A stretch of DNA of 64,000 bases, from NCBI RefSeq assembly GCF_022662305.1, contig NZ_JAKNQH010000001.1, positions 372,001 through 436,000 of the forward strand, read 5' to 3'. Position numbers and translations under genes: made by a program. Shown here in pieces: positions 17,334 to 25,953 of the stretch. How positions within the stretch are numbered: position 1 is the stretch's first letter; the number at the start of each line of letters is the position of its first letter. This DNA is from Sphingomonas sp. BAUL-RG-20F-R05-02 (GTDB lineage Bacteria > Pseudomonadota > Alphaproteobacteria > Sphingomonadales > Sphingomonadaceae). The notes beneath the pieces were generated by a model. That model ran no database searches, was not told the DNA's origin, and was given only the letters and a program-made list of their open reading frames with translations.

Positions 17334-18295
17334 TCCCGCCGCCGCAAGCGCGCGACTTCCTGCGCGCGCTAGGCTGGGGTGACGCCGAGATCCTGCCGCT
17401 TGCCGGTGATGCGTCGTTCCGGCGATACTTTCGTGTCGTCGAACCCGCGCGCCGCGCAGTGCTGATGGATGCGCCGCCGCCTCACGAGGATCCGCGCCCA
17501 TTCATTGCCATTGCCGGCTGGTTGGCCGAGCGCGGCTTCCACGCACCTGCGATACTCGGCCGCGATCTCGCCAACGGTCTGGTGCTGATCGAGGACTTTG
17601 GTGACGAACGGCTGTGCGAAACCGCGGATGCAGAACCGGAGCGGCAGCGTGATCTGTACGGCGCGGCGGTCGACATCCTCGTCGGTCTGCATCGCCACCA
17701 TGCCGGTGACGTACCGCCGTACGATGGTGCCGTGCTGCACCGTGAAGCCGATCTGTTGGTCGAATGGTATTGTCCCGCCGTTGGGATCGAGCCGGATCGT
17801 GCCGGCTATACGGCTGCCTGGGACGCGGTGTTCGACCTTGCCCGCGCCAGCCGGCCGGTGATGGTGCTGCGGGATTACCATGCCGAGAATCTGATGCTGA
17901 CCGAGCAAGGCTTTGGCCTGCTCGATTTTCAGGACGCACTGGCCGGACATCCGGCTTATGATCTCGTGTCGCTGCTTCAGGATGCGCGGCGGGACGTACC
18001 GGAGGCGATCGAGACAGAAATGCTGGAACGCTACCGCGTGGCTACGGGGGCCGACGCGGCATTCGACGCTGCCTACCGCGTGCTGGGCGCGCAGCGGAAT
18101 GCGAAGATCATCGGCATCTTCACGCGGCTTTGGAAGCGAGACGGCAAGCCGCGCTACCCTGCGCTGTGCCCGCGCGTTTGGGCGTATCTCGAGCGCGATC
18201 TCGCGCACCCCGATCTCGCGCCGGTGAAAGCTTGGTTCGACGCGCATATCCCGCCTGAATTGCGCGGCGATCCGATGGTGGTCGCACAGGCATGA
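17330..18295 (+). CDS. amgK: AmgK, MurNAc/GlcNAc anomeric kinase
   Basis: An aminoglycoside-phosphotransferase-fold sugar kinase of about 321 residues. The N-lobe has LAGDASFRRYFRV; the catalytic loop reads VMVLRDYHAENLML and the metal-binding Asp follows in GLLDFQDALAGHPAYDL. It converts cell-wall-derived N-acetylmuramic acid to MurNAc-alpha-1-phosphate, the substrate of the uridylyltransferase MurU. The specific AmgK call rests on the next gene being MurU-like, as in Pseudomonas and Caulobacter. I chose ATG at 17330 (ATGA overlap with tsaE); ATG at 17306 would add eight residues. It overlaps murU by ATGA. Confidence 0.88.
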   Translation: MIPPPQARDFLRALGWGDAEILPLAGDASFRRYFRVVEPARRAVLMDAPPPHEDPRPFIAIAGWLAERGFHAPAILGRDLANGLVLIEDFGDERLCETADAEPERQRDLYGAAVDILVGLHRHHAGDVPPYDGAVLHREADLLVEWYCPAVGIEPDRAGYTAAWDAVFDLARASRPVMVLRDYHAENLMLTEQGFGLLDFQDALAGHPAYDLVSLLQDARRDVPEAIETEMLERYRVATGADAAFDAAYRVLGAQRNAKIIGIFTRLWKRDGKPRYPALCPRVWAYLERDLAHPDLAPVKAWFDAHIPPELRGDPMVVAQA

Positions 18296-19053
18296 CCGCG
18301 AAGAAGACGCTCGCGCTGCGCCCGGTGCCGGACGCGATCGTGCCTGAAACGGCGATGGTGATGGCGGCGGGGCTCGGCAAGCGCATGCGCCCACTGACCG
18401 CCACGCGGCCCAAGCCGCTGGTCGAGGTGGCGGGCAAGCCGCTGATCGACCATGTGCTCGACCGGCTACGATCGGCAGGGGTGAAGCGCGCGGTCGTCAA
18501 CGTGCATTATCTCGCCGACCCGCTGGAGGCGCATCTGCGCAACCGGGTGAAGGGGATCGATATCGTCGTTTCGGACGAACGCACTGAGTTGATGGAGACC
18601 GGTGGCGGCCTCGTGCAGGCGCGCGACCTGATCGGCGACAAGCCGTTCGTGGTGGCGAACAGCGACAATCTCTGGATCGACGGGCCGAGCGACGCGATCC
18701 GCTTGCTCGCGCGACAGTGGGACGACGAGCGGATGGACGCGCTGCTGCTGATGGTGCCGCTGGCGCGTGCGCATAATCATAGCGGACAGGGCGACTTCCG
18801 CCTGGCACCGGACGGACGGATCACCGGCTGGCGGATCCCCGGCAAGCCTGCGCCGTTCGTCTTCACCGGCGTGCAGATCCTGTCGCCGCGCGTGATCCGT
18901 GATTGGCCGGCGGGGCCGTTCTCGACCCGGTTGTTCTGGGAGCGCGCGATCGAAGCGGGACGTGCCTTTGGCATGGTGCACCAGGGATTATGGTTCGACG
19001 TCGGCTCGCCCGCCGCGATCGGCAGGACCGAGGCGATCCTTGCCGATGGCTGA
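18292..19053 (+). CDS. murU: MurU, MurNAc-1-phosphate uridylyltransferase
   Basis: A 253-residue nucleotidyltransferase: signature AAGLGKRMRPLT (residues 25-36), TRPKPLVEVAGKPLIDHVLD, the product-site ETGGGL, and a metal-binding SDNLW. It joins UTP to MurNAc-1-phosphate to give UDP-MurNAc, letting recycled muramic acid re-enter peptidoglycan synthesis past MurA, the fosfomycin target. It overlaps amgK by four bases and addB by eight. By sequence alone it could be another sugar-1-phosphate nucleotidyltransferase; adjacency to amgK decides the call. Confidence 0.88.
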   Translation: MTAKKTLALRPVPDAIVPETAMVMAAGLGKRMRPLTATRPKPLVEVAGKPLIDHVLDRLRSAGVKRAVVNVHYLADPLEAHLRNRVKGIDIVVSDERTELMETGGGLVQARDLIGDKPFVVANSDNLWIDGPSDAIRLLARQWDDERMDALLLMVPLARAHNHSGQGDFRLAPDGRITGWRIPGKPAPFVFTGVQILSPRVIRDWPAGPFSTRLFWERAIEAGRAFGMVHQGLWFDVGSPAAIGRTEAILADG

Positions 19054-22024
19054 GCGGGGCCAACCGCAACTCTATACGATCCCGGCCCACCGCGCGTTCG
19101 CTGATGCGCTGGCGGCGGGCTTGATCCGGCAGTTCGGGGCAGATCCGCTCGGGCTGGCGCGGGGTTTGGTGCTGCTGCCCAACAACCGCGCCAAGCGTGC
19201 CGTAACTGACGCGTTCGTACGGGCGAGCGGCGGCGGGCTGCTGCTGCCGCGCATGGTGGCGATCGGCGATCCCGCGCTGGACGAGGCGGTAGGCGCGGCG
19301 CTCGACCCTGCCGACGCCGTTGATCCCGTGCCGCCGGCAGTCGCGCCGATGCAGCGCCGGCTAATCCTCGCGCGGCTCGTTGTCGAGGAGCGCGCACGGA
19401 CCCGCCAGCCCGTCGACGCGGCCGAGGCGGTGCGATTGGCTGGCGATCTCGCCCACACGCTTGATCAGTTGCTGGTGGAGGAGGTGGCGCCACGGGCGCT
19501 TCGCGAGATCGACCTGGGCGAGGAACTTTCGGCGCACTGGCGGCGCGCGCTCGACCTGTTCGAGATCGTGCTGGACCGCTGGCCGGGCGAACTGGCGCGG
19601 CTTGGCTGTATCGATCTGGCGGATCGGCGCGCGCGGCTGCTCCGTCGGCTCGCGCTGCGCTGGAAGGATACGCCGCCCCCAGGTTTCGTGTGCGCGGCCG
19701 GTGTCACTGACACTGCGCCGGCGGTGGCCATGCTGCTACGGCGGGTCGCGACGATGCCGCGCGGAATGGTGGTCATCTCCGATCTTGCGACCAGTATGGA
19801 GGACCAAGAGTGGCAGGCGCTCGGCCCCCACGCGCCCGACCCGGGGACCGGCACACGCAAGCGCTCGATCGAAACGCATCCGCAGTTTCACCTCAAGCTG
19901 CTGCTCGAACGGATGGGGTTCAATCGCGCGGAGGTGATGCGCTGGCGCGACGCGAGCGAGTTCGACGCGACGCCGGCGCGCGGCACAGCCATCGCCAACG
20001 CACTCGCCCCCGCTGATTTCACCGGCAAGTGGACGGATTTGCCCGCTGCCGAACGCCGCCTCACCGGGATCGCCGCCGCCGAACTCGCCACCCCGGCGGA
20101 GGAGGCGCAGGCGATCGCGCTGGCGTTGCGGGAGGCGCTGGAAACGCCCGAGCGTACCGCAGCGCTCGTCACGCCGGATCGGGCATTGGCGCGGCGGGTG
20201 GCGGCGCATTGCGGGCGTTGGGGGATCGAGATCGACGATAGCGCCGGGCGGCCGCTATCGATCCTACCGTCGGGTACGTTGCTGCTCGCGCTCGCCGATG
20301 CCGCCGCGCAACGCTTCGCGCCGCTCGCGTTGTTGACCTTGCTCAAACATCCCTTGGTGTGTGCCGGCGAGGGGCGGCGGCCTTGGCTTGACGGCGCGCG
20401 CAAGCTCGACCGGGTGTTGCGTGGCCCGCGTCCGGCGGCTGGACTCGACGGGATCGACGCGCACCTCGCTGATGCACCCAGGCGCGAGGTAGCACGGCGT
20501 GCTTCTGCGGCGGCATGGTGGCCGCATGCGCGTGCGCTGCTCGCGCCGATGGAGCGGGTGTTCGCGGGCGGGGAGCAGCCGCTCGCCGCTCTGGTGGCGG
20601 CGTTGCGCGAAACGGCACAGGCGCTGTGCGGGGACTTCCTCTGGAGTGGTCCGGCCGGGCGCGCAGCATCCGACTTTCTCGCCGGTCTCGAAGTGCGCGC
20701 CGCTGAGGGGCCTGCGCTGGTCGACCCCGATTCGCTCGCGGCGTTGCTGCGCACCTTGATGGATGAGATCGCGGTTAGGCCGCCGCAGGGTGGTCATCCG
20801 CGTCTGGCGATCTACGGCCTGATCGAGGCGCGGCTGCAGCCGGCCGACCTGATGATCCTCGGCGGGCTCAACGAAGGTGTATGGCCGGGGCAGAGCGCGC
20901 CTGACCCGTGGCTCGCGCCGCGCATCCGGGTTGCGCTCGGGCTGCCGGGGCAGGAGCGTGGTATCGGCATGGCGGCGCACGATCTGGCCGGAGCGCTCGG
21001 TGCACCGCGGGCACTGCTAACACGCGCCCGGCGCGATGCAACGCAGCCTGCGATCGCCTCGCGCTTCTGGCTGCGGTTGCAGGCTTTGGCGGGCGAGACT
21101 TGGGCGCGGGGCCGCGCACTACCGCTGGAACGGTGGACGCGCGATCTCGACGATCCGGCCATCCATGAACCCGCCGACCAGCCCGCGCCAGTGCCGCCTG
21201 CGCTGCTGCGCCCCAAGAAGATCGCAGTCACCGACGTCGATCGCCTCAAGGCCGATCCCTATGCTTTCTACGCGCGTGCGATCCTGCGGCTGAGCGCGCT
21301 CGATCCGGTCGATGCCGACCCAAGTGCGGCGTGGCGCGGCACCGCCGTCCACGCGATCCTGGAGGAATGGGCGCGTGAGGATGCGTGCCACCCGGACAAG
21401 CTGCACGATCGCGCCCGCGCAATGCTCAACGACGAGCGCACGCACCCGATGATGCGCGCTTTGTGGCAGCCGCGGCTTATGCAGGCGATCGACTGGATCG
21501 CGCTTACGATCGCCGAACAGGGCGAGGCGGGTCGCAGCGTGATCGCGGTGGAGCGGCGCGGCAGCATCGACATTGCCGGCGTGACGCTGAACGGCACGTT
21601 CGACCGGCTCGACCGGATGCCGGACGGCACGCTGGCCGTAATTGATTACAAGACCGGCACGCCGCCCTCGCCGGCCGCGGTACGCGCCGGGTTCAGCCTG
21701 CAACTGGGGTTGCTCGGGCTGATCGCCGAACGCGGCGGCTTTGAAGGCATTAGCGGGGTTACGCGCGGCTTTGAGTATTGGTCGCTCGGCAAACGCAGCG
21801 ATCAGTTCGGCTACGTCACCTCGCCGGTCGACCCGGCGGGCAAGAACGATAAGATTCTTCCTGAACAGTTCACCGCCATCGCCGCCGAGAATTTCGCGGG
21901 CGTGGCCGGCCGCTGGCTGACCGGCAGCGAGGCGTTCACCGCCAAGCTCCACCCCGAGTTCGCCCCTTACAGCGAGTACGACCAGTTGATGCGCCGCGAC
22001 GAATGGTATGGCCGTGAGCGATAG
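19046..22024 (+). CDS. addB: AddB, helicase-nuclease subunit of double-strand break repair
   Basis: The 992-residue alphaproteobacterial form of AddB, partner of AddA in processing broken DNA ends for RecA loading. The N-terminus shows the inactive-helicase fold (LLPNNRAKRAVTDAF), the middle has YGLIEARLQPADLMILGGLNEGVWPG, and the C-terminus carries a RecB-type nuclease with VIDYKTG (Asp867-Lys869). I chose ATG at 19046, eight bases inside the end of murU, because it begins the family N-terminus (MAERGQPQLYTIPAHRAF). The stop overlaps addA by 17 bases, so the subunits are translationally coupled. Confidence 0.94.
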   Translation: MAERGQPQLYTIPAHRAFADALAAGLIRQFGADPLGLARGLVLLPNNRAKRAVTDAFVRASGGGLLLPRMVAIGDPALDEAVGAALDPADAVDPVPPAVAPMQRRLILARLVVEERARTRQPVDAAEAVRLAGDLAHTLDQLLVEEVAPRALREIDLGEELSAHWRRALDLFEIVLDRWPGELARLGCIDLADRRARLLRRLALRWKDTPPPGFVCAAGVTDTAPAVAMLLRRVATMPRGMVVISDLATSMEDQEWQALGPHAPDPGTGTRKRSIETHPQFHLKLLLERMGFNRAEVMRWRDASEFDATPARGTAIANALAPADFTGKWTDLPAAERRLTGIAAAELATPAEEAQAIALALREALETPERTAALVTPDRALARRVAAHCGRWGIEIDDSAGRPLSILPSGTLLLALADAAAQRFAPLALLTLLKHPLVCAGEGRRPWLDGARKLDRVLRGPRPAAGLDGIDAHLADAPRREVARRASAAAWWPHARALLAPMERVFAGGEQPLAALVAALRETAQALCGDFLWSGPAGRAASDFLAGLEVRAAEGPALVDPDSLAALLRTLMDEIAVRPPQGGHPRLAIYGLIEARLQPADLMILGGLNEGVWPGQSAPDPWLAPRIRVALGLPGQERGIGMAAHDLAGALGAPRALLTRARRDATQPAIASRFWLRLQALAGETWARGRALPLERWTRDLDDPAIHEPADQPAPVPPALLRPKKIAVTDVDRLKADPYAFYARAILRLSALDPVDADPSAAWRGTAVHAILEEWAREDACHPDKLHDRARAMLNDERTHPMMRALWQPRLMQAIDWIALTIAEQGEAGRSVIAVERRGSIDIAGVTLNGTFDRLDRMPDGTLAVIDYKTGTPPSPAAVRAGFSLQLGLLGLIAERGGFEGISGVTRGFEYWSLGKRSDQFGYVTSPVDPAGKNDKILPEQFTAIAAENFAGVAGRWLTGSEAFTAKLHPEFAPYSEYDQLMRRDEWYGRER

Positions 22025-25000
22025 CGGCAGCTTTTCCGCGCTGCCGCCGTTGAAGGACGATCAGGCACGGGCGAGTGCGCCGGACGGGCACGTCTGGCTG
22101 TCCGCGTCGGCGGGCACGGGGAAGACGCAGGTGCTGACCGCGCGGGTGTACCGCTTGCTGTTGCGCGGCGTCGATCCGTCGGCGATCCTGTGTCTGACCT
22201 TCACCAAGGCGGGCGCGGCGGAGATGGCCGGGCGGATCGGCGCACGACTGGCGGCGTGGGTGCGGATGCCGGAGGCGCAGCTTGGCAGCGACCTGATCGC
22301 GCTGGGCGAAGATCCAACCCCGGAGCTGCGGGCGCGGGCACGGACGCTGTTCGCCAAGGTGCTGGATGCGCCGGGCGGCGGCATTCGCATCCAGACGATC
22401 CACGGCTTCTGTCAGAGCCTGCTCGCGGCCTTTCCGGTCGAAGCTGGACTGACGCCCGGCTTCCGGCCGATCGAAGCGCGTGAGGAAGCGGTGCTGGCGC
22501 GCGAGGCTTTGGCGGAACTGCTGGTCGAGGCGGATGGGCAGGGCCGGACCCGTCCGATCGAAGCGGTCGGTGCGCTCAGCGTGCGGCTGGGCGAGGGCGA
22601 GGCGGAGAAGTTCCTGATCGCCTGCGCGCGTGCGCCCAAGGCGATGGCGGCGCTGCCGGGGACGTATGAAGGGGTGGCGGCGTTCGTGCGTCGGCAGCTC
22701 GATTTGCCGGCAGGTGATGTCGAGGCGGCGATCGTCGCGGGGTGCGGCGACGATGCGTTCGATTGCGACGCCGTCGCGCGCCTCGCCGCCGCCAACCGGG
22801 CGTGGGGGACCGCGACCGGCGGCAACCACGCCGACGTTGCCGAATGTTGGGTCGAGGCGAGTGCGGAAATGCGGGCGCGCATGCTGATCGACCTTGTGGG
22901 CGTGCCGTTCACCGCCAAAGGCGAGCCGCGCAAATATTCCAAGAAGCTGCTCGATGCCGATCCGGACTATGCTGAACTCGCGCAGGCGGTCGGCGAGGCG
23001 GCGACCGCTCTGCTGTCCCTACGGCATCGGGCCGTTTATGCCGGCCTGCTCGCCGATGCGCTCGATGTCGGACGCGATTATGCCGCTGCCTATACGCGCG
23101 CCAAGCGGCGGCTGGGGGCGGTCGATTTCGACGATCTCATCGCTGCGACGATCGACCTGCTCGGCCAGCCCGGTATCGGCGAGTGGGTGCGCTTCAAGCT
23201 TGATCGCGAGACCTCGCACATCCTGATCGACGAGGCGCAGGACACCAATCCGGAGCAATGGGCGATCATCGGCGCGCTCGCCGACGAATTCTTCGTGGGC
23301 GAGGGCGCGCATGGCGGCGCGGTGCGCACGTTGTTCACGGTGGGCGACTTCAAGCAGGCGATCTTCGGTTTTCAGGGTACCGATCCGCGCTTTTTCGGGG
23401 CGGCGGAGGAGCGTTTTGGGCGTCTTGCGCGTGGCGCATGGGCGGCGGCGGAGGAAACGCGCCGGCGCGGTGGCGAGACGTTCGCGGGGGCGTGGAACCG
23501 GCTGTCGCTGACCCAATCGTTCCGCTCGACCCGACCGGTGCTGGAGTTCGTCGATGCCGCAATGGCGGGACTGCCCGAACCCGGCCTCGGCGCGGTCGCG
23601 CAACTGGAGCGCCACGCGAGCGAGGTGCCGGGGCCGGGCACGGTGACACTGTGGCCGCTGGTCGTCGCGGGTGGCAGCGACGAGGATGAGGAAGGTTGGA
23701 TCGCCGATTCCACCCGCGAACTCGCCAAGCGGATCGCGCGCACGATCAAGGGCTGGATCGGCACGCTGATGCTGGAAAGCAAAGGCCGCCTGCTGGAGCC
23801 GCAGGACGTGATGATCCTGGTGAAACGGCGCGGCGACCTTGCCTCGCTGATCGTCGCGCGGCTCTATGCGGAAGGGGTGCCGGTGGCGGGCGTCGACCGG
23901 CTGCGGCTGAACGCGCCGCTGAGCGTGCGGGATTTGCTCGCCGCGATCCGTTTCGTGTTGCAGCCGGAAGACGATCTGTCGCTGGCGTCACTGCTCGTCT
24001 CGCCGCTGATCGGGTGGTCGCAGGAGCTGTTGCTGGAGGCGGCGCCGCGTGAGTCCGAAAGCCTGTGGCGGCATCTCGATCGTGAACGGCCGGATGACCT
24101 CGGGCCCCTTCGGGCAATGCTCGACCGGGCCGACATCGCCACGCCGTACCAGTTTCTCGAGGAACTCCTGTCGGGGCACCTTGGCGGGCGACGGGCGCTG
24201 CTGCGGCGGCTGGGGCAGGAGGCGCGTGATCCGATCGAGGAACTGCTCACCGCCGCGCTGCAGTTCGAAACGCAGGGCACGCCGTCACTGCAACGTTTCC
24301 TCGACTGGTTCGATCGCGGCGAGGTCGAGATCAAGCGCGACCCGTCCGCGCCGCTCGACGCCGTGCGGGTGATGACCGCTCACGGCGCCAAGGGGCTGCA
24401 GGCACCGCTGGTGATCCTGGCGGACGCGGCGGTCGATCCCACCAAATCGCCGCGCAACACGCTGAAATGGCCGGTTGACGACATCGACGCCGCACTGCCG
24501 ATCTTCCGCCCGCGCAAGGAGGAAGCGGGGCCGCTTGCCGAGCTGATCGAGCAGACCGCGCAGCGCGAGCTGGAGGAGCATTGGCGGCTGTTCTACGTCG
24601 CGGCAACGCGCGCGGAGGAACGGCTGGTGATCGCCGGGTCGCTCGGTCCGCTCGCCAAGGGCGAGCCGCCGCCCGCAAGCTGGTACGCTGCCGCCGCGCA
24701 GGCGATGGCGGATCTCGGCATCGCGGCGGCAGAGGATGGCGCACGCGATTACCTCGGCTGCGGTGACCTGAAGCCGGTCAAGCGGCGCGAGCGCAATGTG
24801 GGGATGGCTGATCCCCACGCACCTGTGCCGGATTGGGCGTATCAGGCCGCGCCAATCGAAGCGCGGCCGCCGCGTCCGCTCGCGCCATCGTCGCTGGGCG
24901 ACGATGCGGTGGCCGATCCGCCACCGACGCCCGCGATGCGCGATGCGGCCGAGCGTGGGCGGCTGATCCATGCGCTGTTCGAACGGTTGCCGGCGGTGCC

Positions 25001-25463
25001 GCCGGAGGGCCGCGCAGATGCTGCCGAGCGGTGGCTGGCGGGTGGGGGCGGTGTCGCCGACGCCGGGGTGCGGGCCGAGATCGCGACGACGGTGCTGACG
25101 ATCCTTGCCGAGCCGGCATTTGCCGCCTTGTTCGGCCCCGATGCCCTGTCGGAGGCGCCGATCGCGGCGGTCGTGGGGGACGGTGTGGTGGTGTCGGGCA
25201 CGGTCGACCGTCTGCTCGTCACGCCGGAGCGGATCACCATCGTCGATTTCAAGACCGGGCGACGCGCGCCGCTGTCGCTGGCGGAGGTGCCGCCCTACCA
25301 TGTCCGGCAGATGGCGGCCTATGTCGAGGCGCTCGGCGTGATCTTTCCTGGTCGATCCGTGGAGGCGGCGTTGCTGTATACCGGAGCGCCGATCCTGCTG
25401 GTACTGCCGCCGGCGCTGCTGGCGGAGCACAAGCCGCGCTTTGCTGTCACGCAGCAAAGCTAG
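22008..25463 (+). CDS. addA: AddA, UvrD-type helicase-nuclease subunit
   Basis: The 1151-residue motor and nuclease partner of AddB. Helicase motifs are in order: P-loop ASAGTGKT (residues 33-40), TFTKAGAAEM (Ia), DFDDLI, motif II IDEAQDTNPEQW, GDFKQAIFGF (III), TQSFRS (IV), VMTAHGAKGL (V) and YVAATRAEER (VI). The C-terminal RecB-type nuclease has IVDFKTG (Asp1080). Length and motif set match the alpha-type AddA. ATG at 22008 overlaps addB by 17 bases; GTG at 22014 is an alternative. The 75-base gap to trxA holds a possible promoter. Confidence 0.96.
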   Translation: MAVSDSGSFSALPPLKDDQARASAPDGHVWLSASAGTGKTQVLTARVYRLLLRGVDPSAILCLTFTKAGAAEMAGRIGARLAAWVRMPEAQLGSDLIALGEDPTPELRARARTLFAKVLDAPGGGIRIQTIHGFCQSLLAAFPVEAGLTPGFRPIEAREEAVLAREALAELLVEADGQGRTRPIEAVGALSVRLGEGEAEKFLIACARAPKAMAALPGTYEGVAAFVRRQLDLPAGDVEAAIVAGCGDDAFDCDAVARLAAANRAWGTATGGNHADVAECWVEASAEMRARMLIDLVGVPFTAKGEPRKYSKKLLDADPDYAELAQAVGEAATALLSLRHRAVYAGLLADALDVGRDYAAAYTRAKRRLGAVDFDDLIAATIDLLGQPGIGEWVRFKLDRETSHILIDEAQDTNPEQWAIIGALADEFFVGEGAHGGAVRTLFTVGDFKQAIFGFQGTDPRFFGAAEERFGRLARGAWAAAEETRRRGGETFAGAWNRLSLTQSFRSTRPVLEFVDAAMAGLPEPGLGAVAQLERHASEVPGPGTVTLWPLVVAGGSDEDEEGWIADSTRELAKRIARTIKGWIGTLMLESKGRLLEPQDVMILVKRRGDLASLIVARLYAEGVPVAGVDRLRLNAPLSVRDLLAAIRFVLQPEDDLSLASLLVSPLIGWSQELLLEAAPRESESLWRHLDRERPDDLGPLRAMLDRADIATPYQFLEELLSGHLGGRRALLRRLGQEARDPIEELLTAALQFETQGTPSLQRFLDWFDRGEVEIKRDPSAPLDAVRVMTAHGAKGLQAPLVILADAAVDPTKSPRNTLKWPVDDIDAALPIFRPRKEEAGPLAELIEQTAQRELEEHWRLFYVAATRAEERLVIAGSLGPLAKGEPPPASWYAAAAQAMADLGIAAAEDGARDYLGCGDLKPVKRRERNVGMADPHAPVPDWAYQAAPIEARPPRPLAPSSLGDDAVADPPPTPAMRDAAERGRLIHALFERLPAVPPEGRADAAERWLAGGGGVADAGVRAEIATTVLTILAEPAFAALFGPDALSEAPIAAVVGDGVVVSGTVDRLLVTPERITIVDFKTGRRAPLSLAEVPPYHVRQMAAYVEALGVIFPGRSVEAALLYTGAPILLVLPPALLAEHKPRFAVTQQS

Positions 25464-25486
25464 CTGCAAAGAGTGACCGTAACGGG

Positions 25487-25515
25487 TTGAGCCGGGCGGA
25501 TGGGCGTCTTACGTT
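25487..25515 (+). promoter_or_regulatory. possible sigma-70-type promoter of trxA
   Basis: TTGAGC at 25487-25492 and TACGTT at 25510-25515 are separated by 17 bases and lie about 25 bases before the trxA start. Both boxes are imperfect, and no experimental consensus for this organism was available, so this is a weak call. Confidence 0.3.
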
Positions 25516-25538
25516 GGTGCAAACAAGGAGACTTCATC

Positions 25539-25862
25539 ATGGCCACCAAGCAGATTACGGATTCCAGCTTCGACACCGACGTGCTCAACGCCGACGGCCC
25601 CGTGCTGGTCGATTTCTGGGCGGAGTGGTGCGGGCCGTGCAAGATGATCGGGCCGAGCCTGGAGGAGATCTCCGAGGAGTTGGGCGAGCAGGTGACGATC
25701 ACCAAGCTCAACATCGACGAGAACCCCGATGCGCCGGGCAAGTACGGCGTGCGCGGTATCCCGACGATGATCCTGTTCAAGAACGGCGTGCCCGCTGCAA
25801 CCAAGGTCGGCGCCGAGCCGAAGGGCCGACTGAAGGCCTGGCTGGAAGGCGAACTCGCCTGA
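25539..25862 (+). CDS. trxA: thioredoxin
   Basis: A 107-residue cytoplasmic dithiol oxidoreductase with the standard active site WAEWCGPCK (Cys31, Cys34), the cis-Pro loop [12 protein letters not shown] and the buried Asp in VLVDFW. It reduces ribonucleotide reductase, methionine sulfoxide reductases and peroxiredoxins. ATG at 25539 has AAGGAG eight bases upstream; an ATG 39 bases earlier gives a non-family extension. It lies downstream of addA and converges with argJ across a hairpin. Confidence 0.97.
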   Translation: MATKQITDSSFDTDVLNADGPVLVDFWAEWCGPCKMIGPSLEEISEELGEQVTITKLNIDENPDAPGKYGVRGIPTMILFKNGVPAATKVGAEPKGRLKAWLEGELA

Positions 25863-25915
25863 TCATCCGACAGCGCGCCTGAGTTGTCGACCAGCGCGCG
25901 CTTCGCTCTATGTTG

Positions 25916-25945
25916 CGGACGGCACACTCTTGAAAGTGCCGTCCG
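25916..25945. terminator. hairpin between convergent trxA and argJ
   Basis: CGGACGGCAC at 25916-25925 pairs perfectly with GTGCCGTCCG at 25936-25945 across a 10-base loop. It sits in the 91-base gap between two converging genes, so it can serve both. No long T run follows on either side. Confidence 0.6.
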
Positions 25946-25953
25946 TTGCGCGC

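Noticed and set aside
19046..25463. addB/addA as part of a phage-defence island
   Set aside because: The pair is the standard recombination-repair complex in its usual alphaproteobacterial neighbourhood; no nuclease, toxin or mobile genes flank it.
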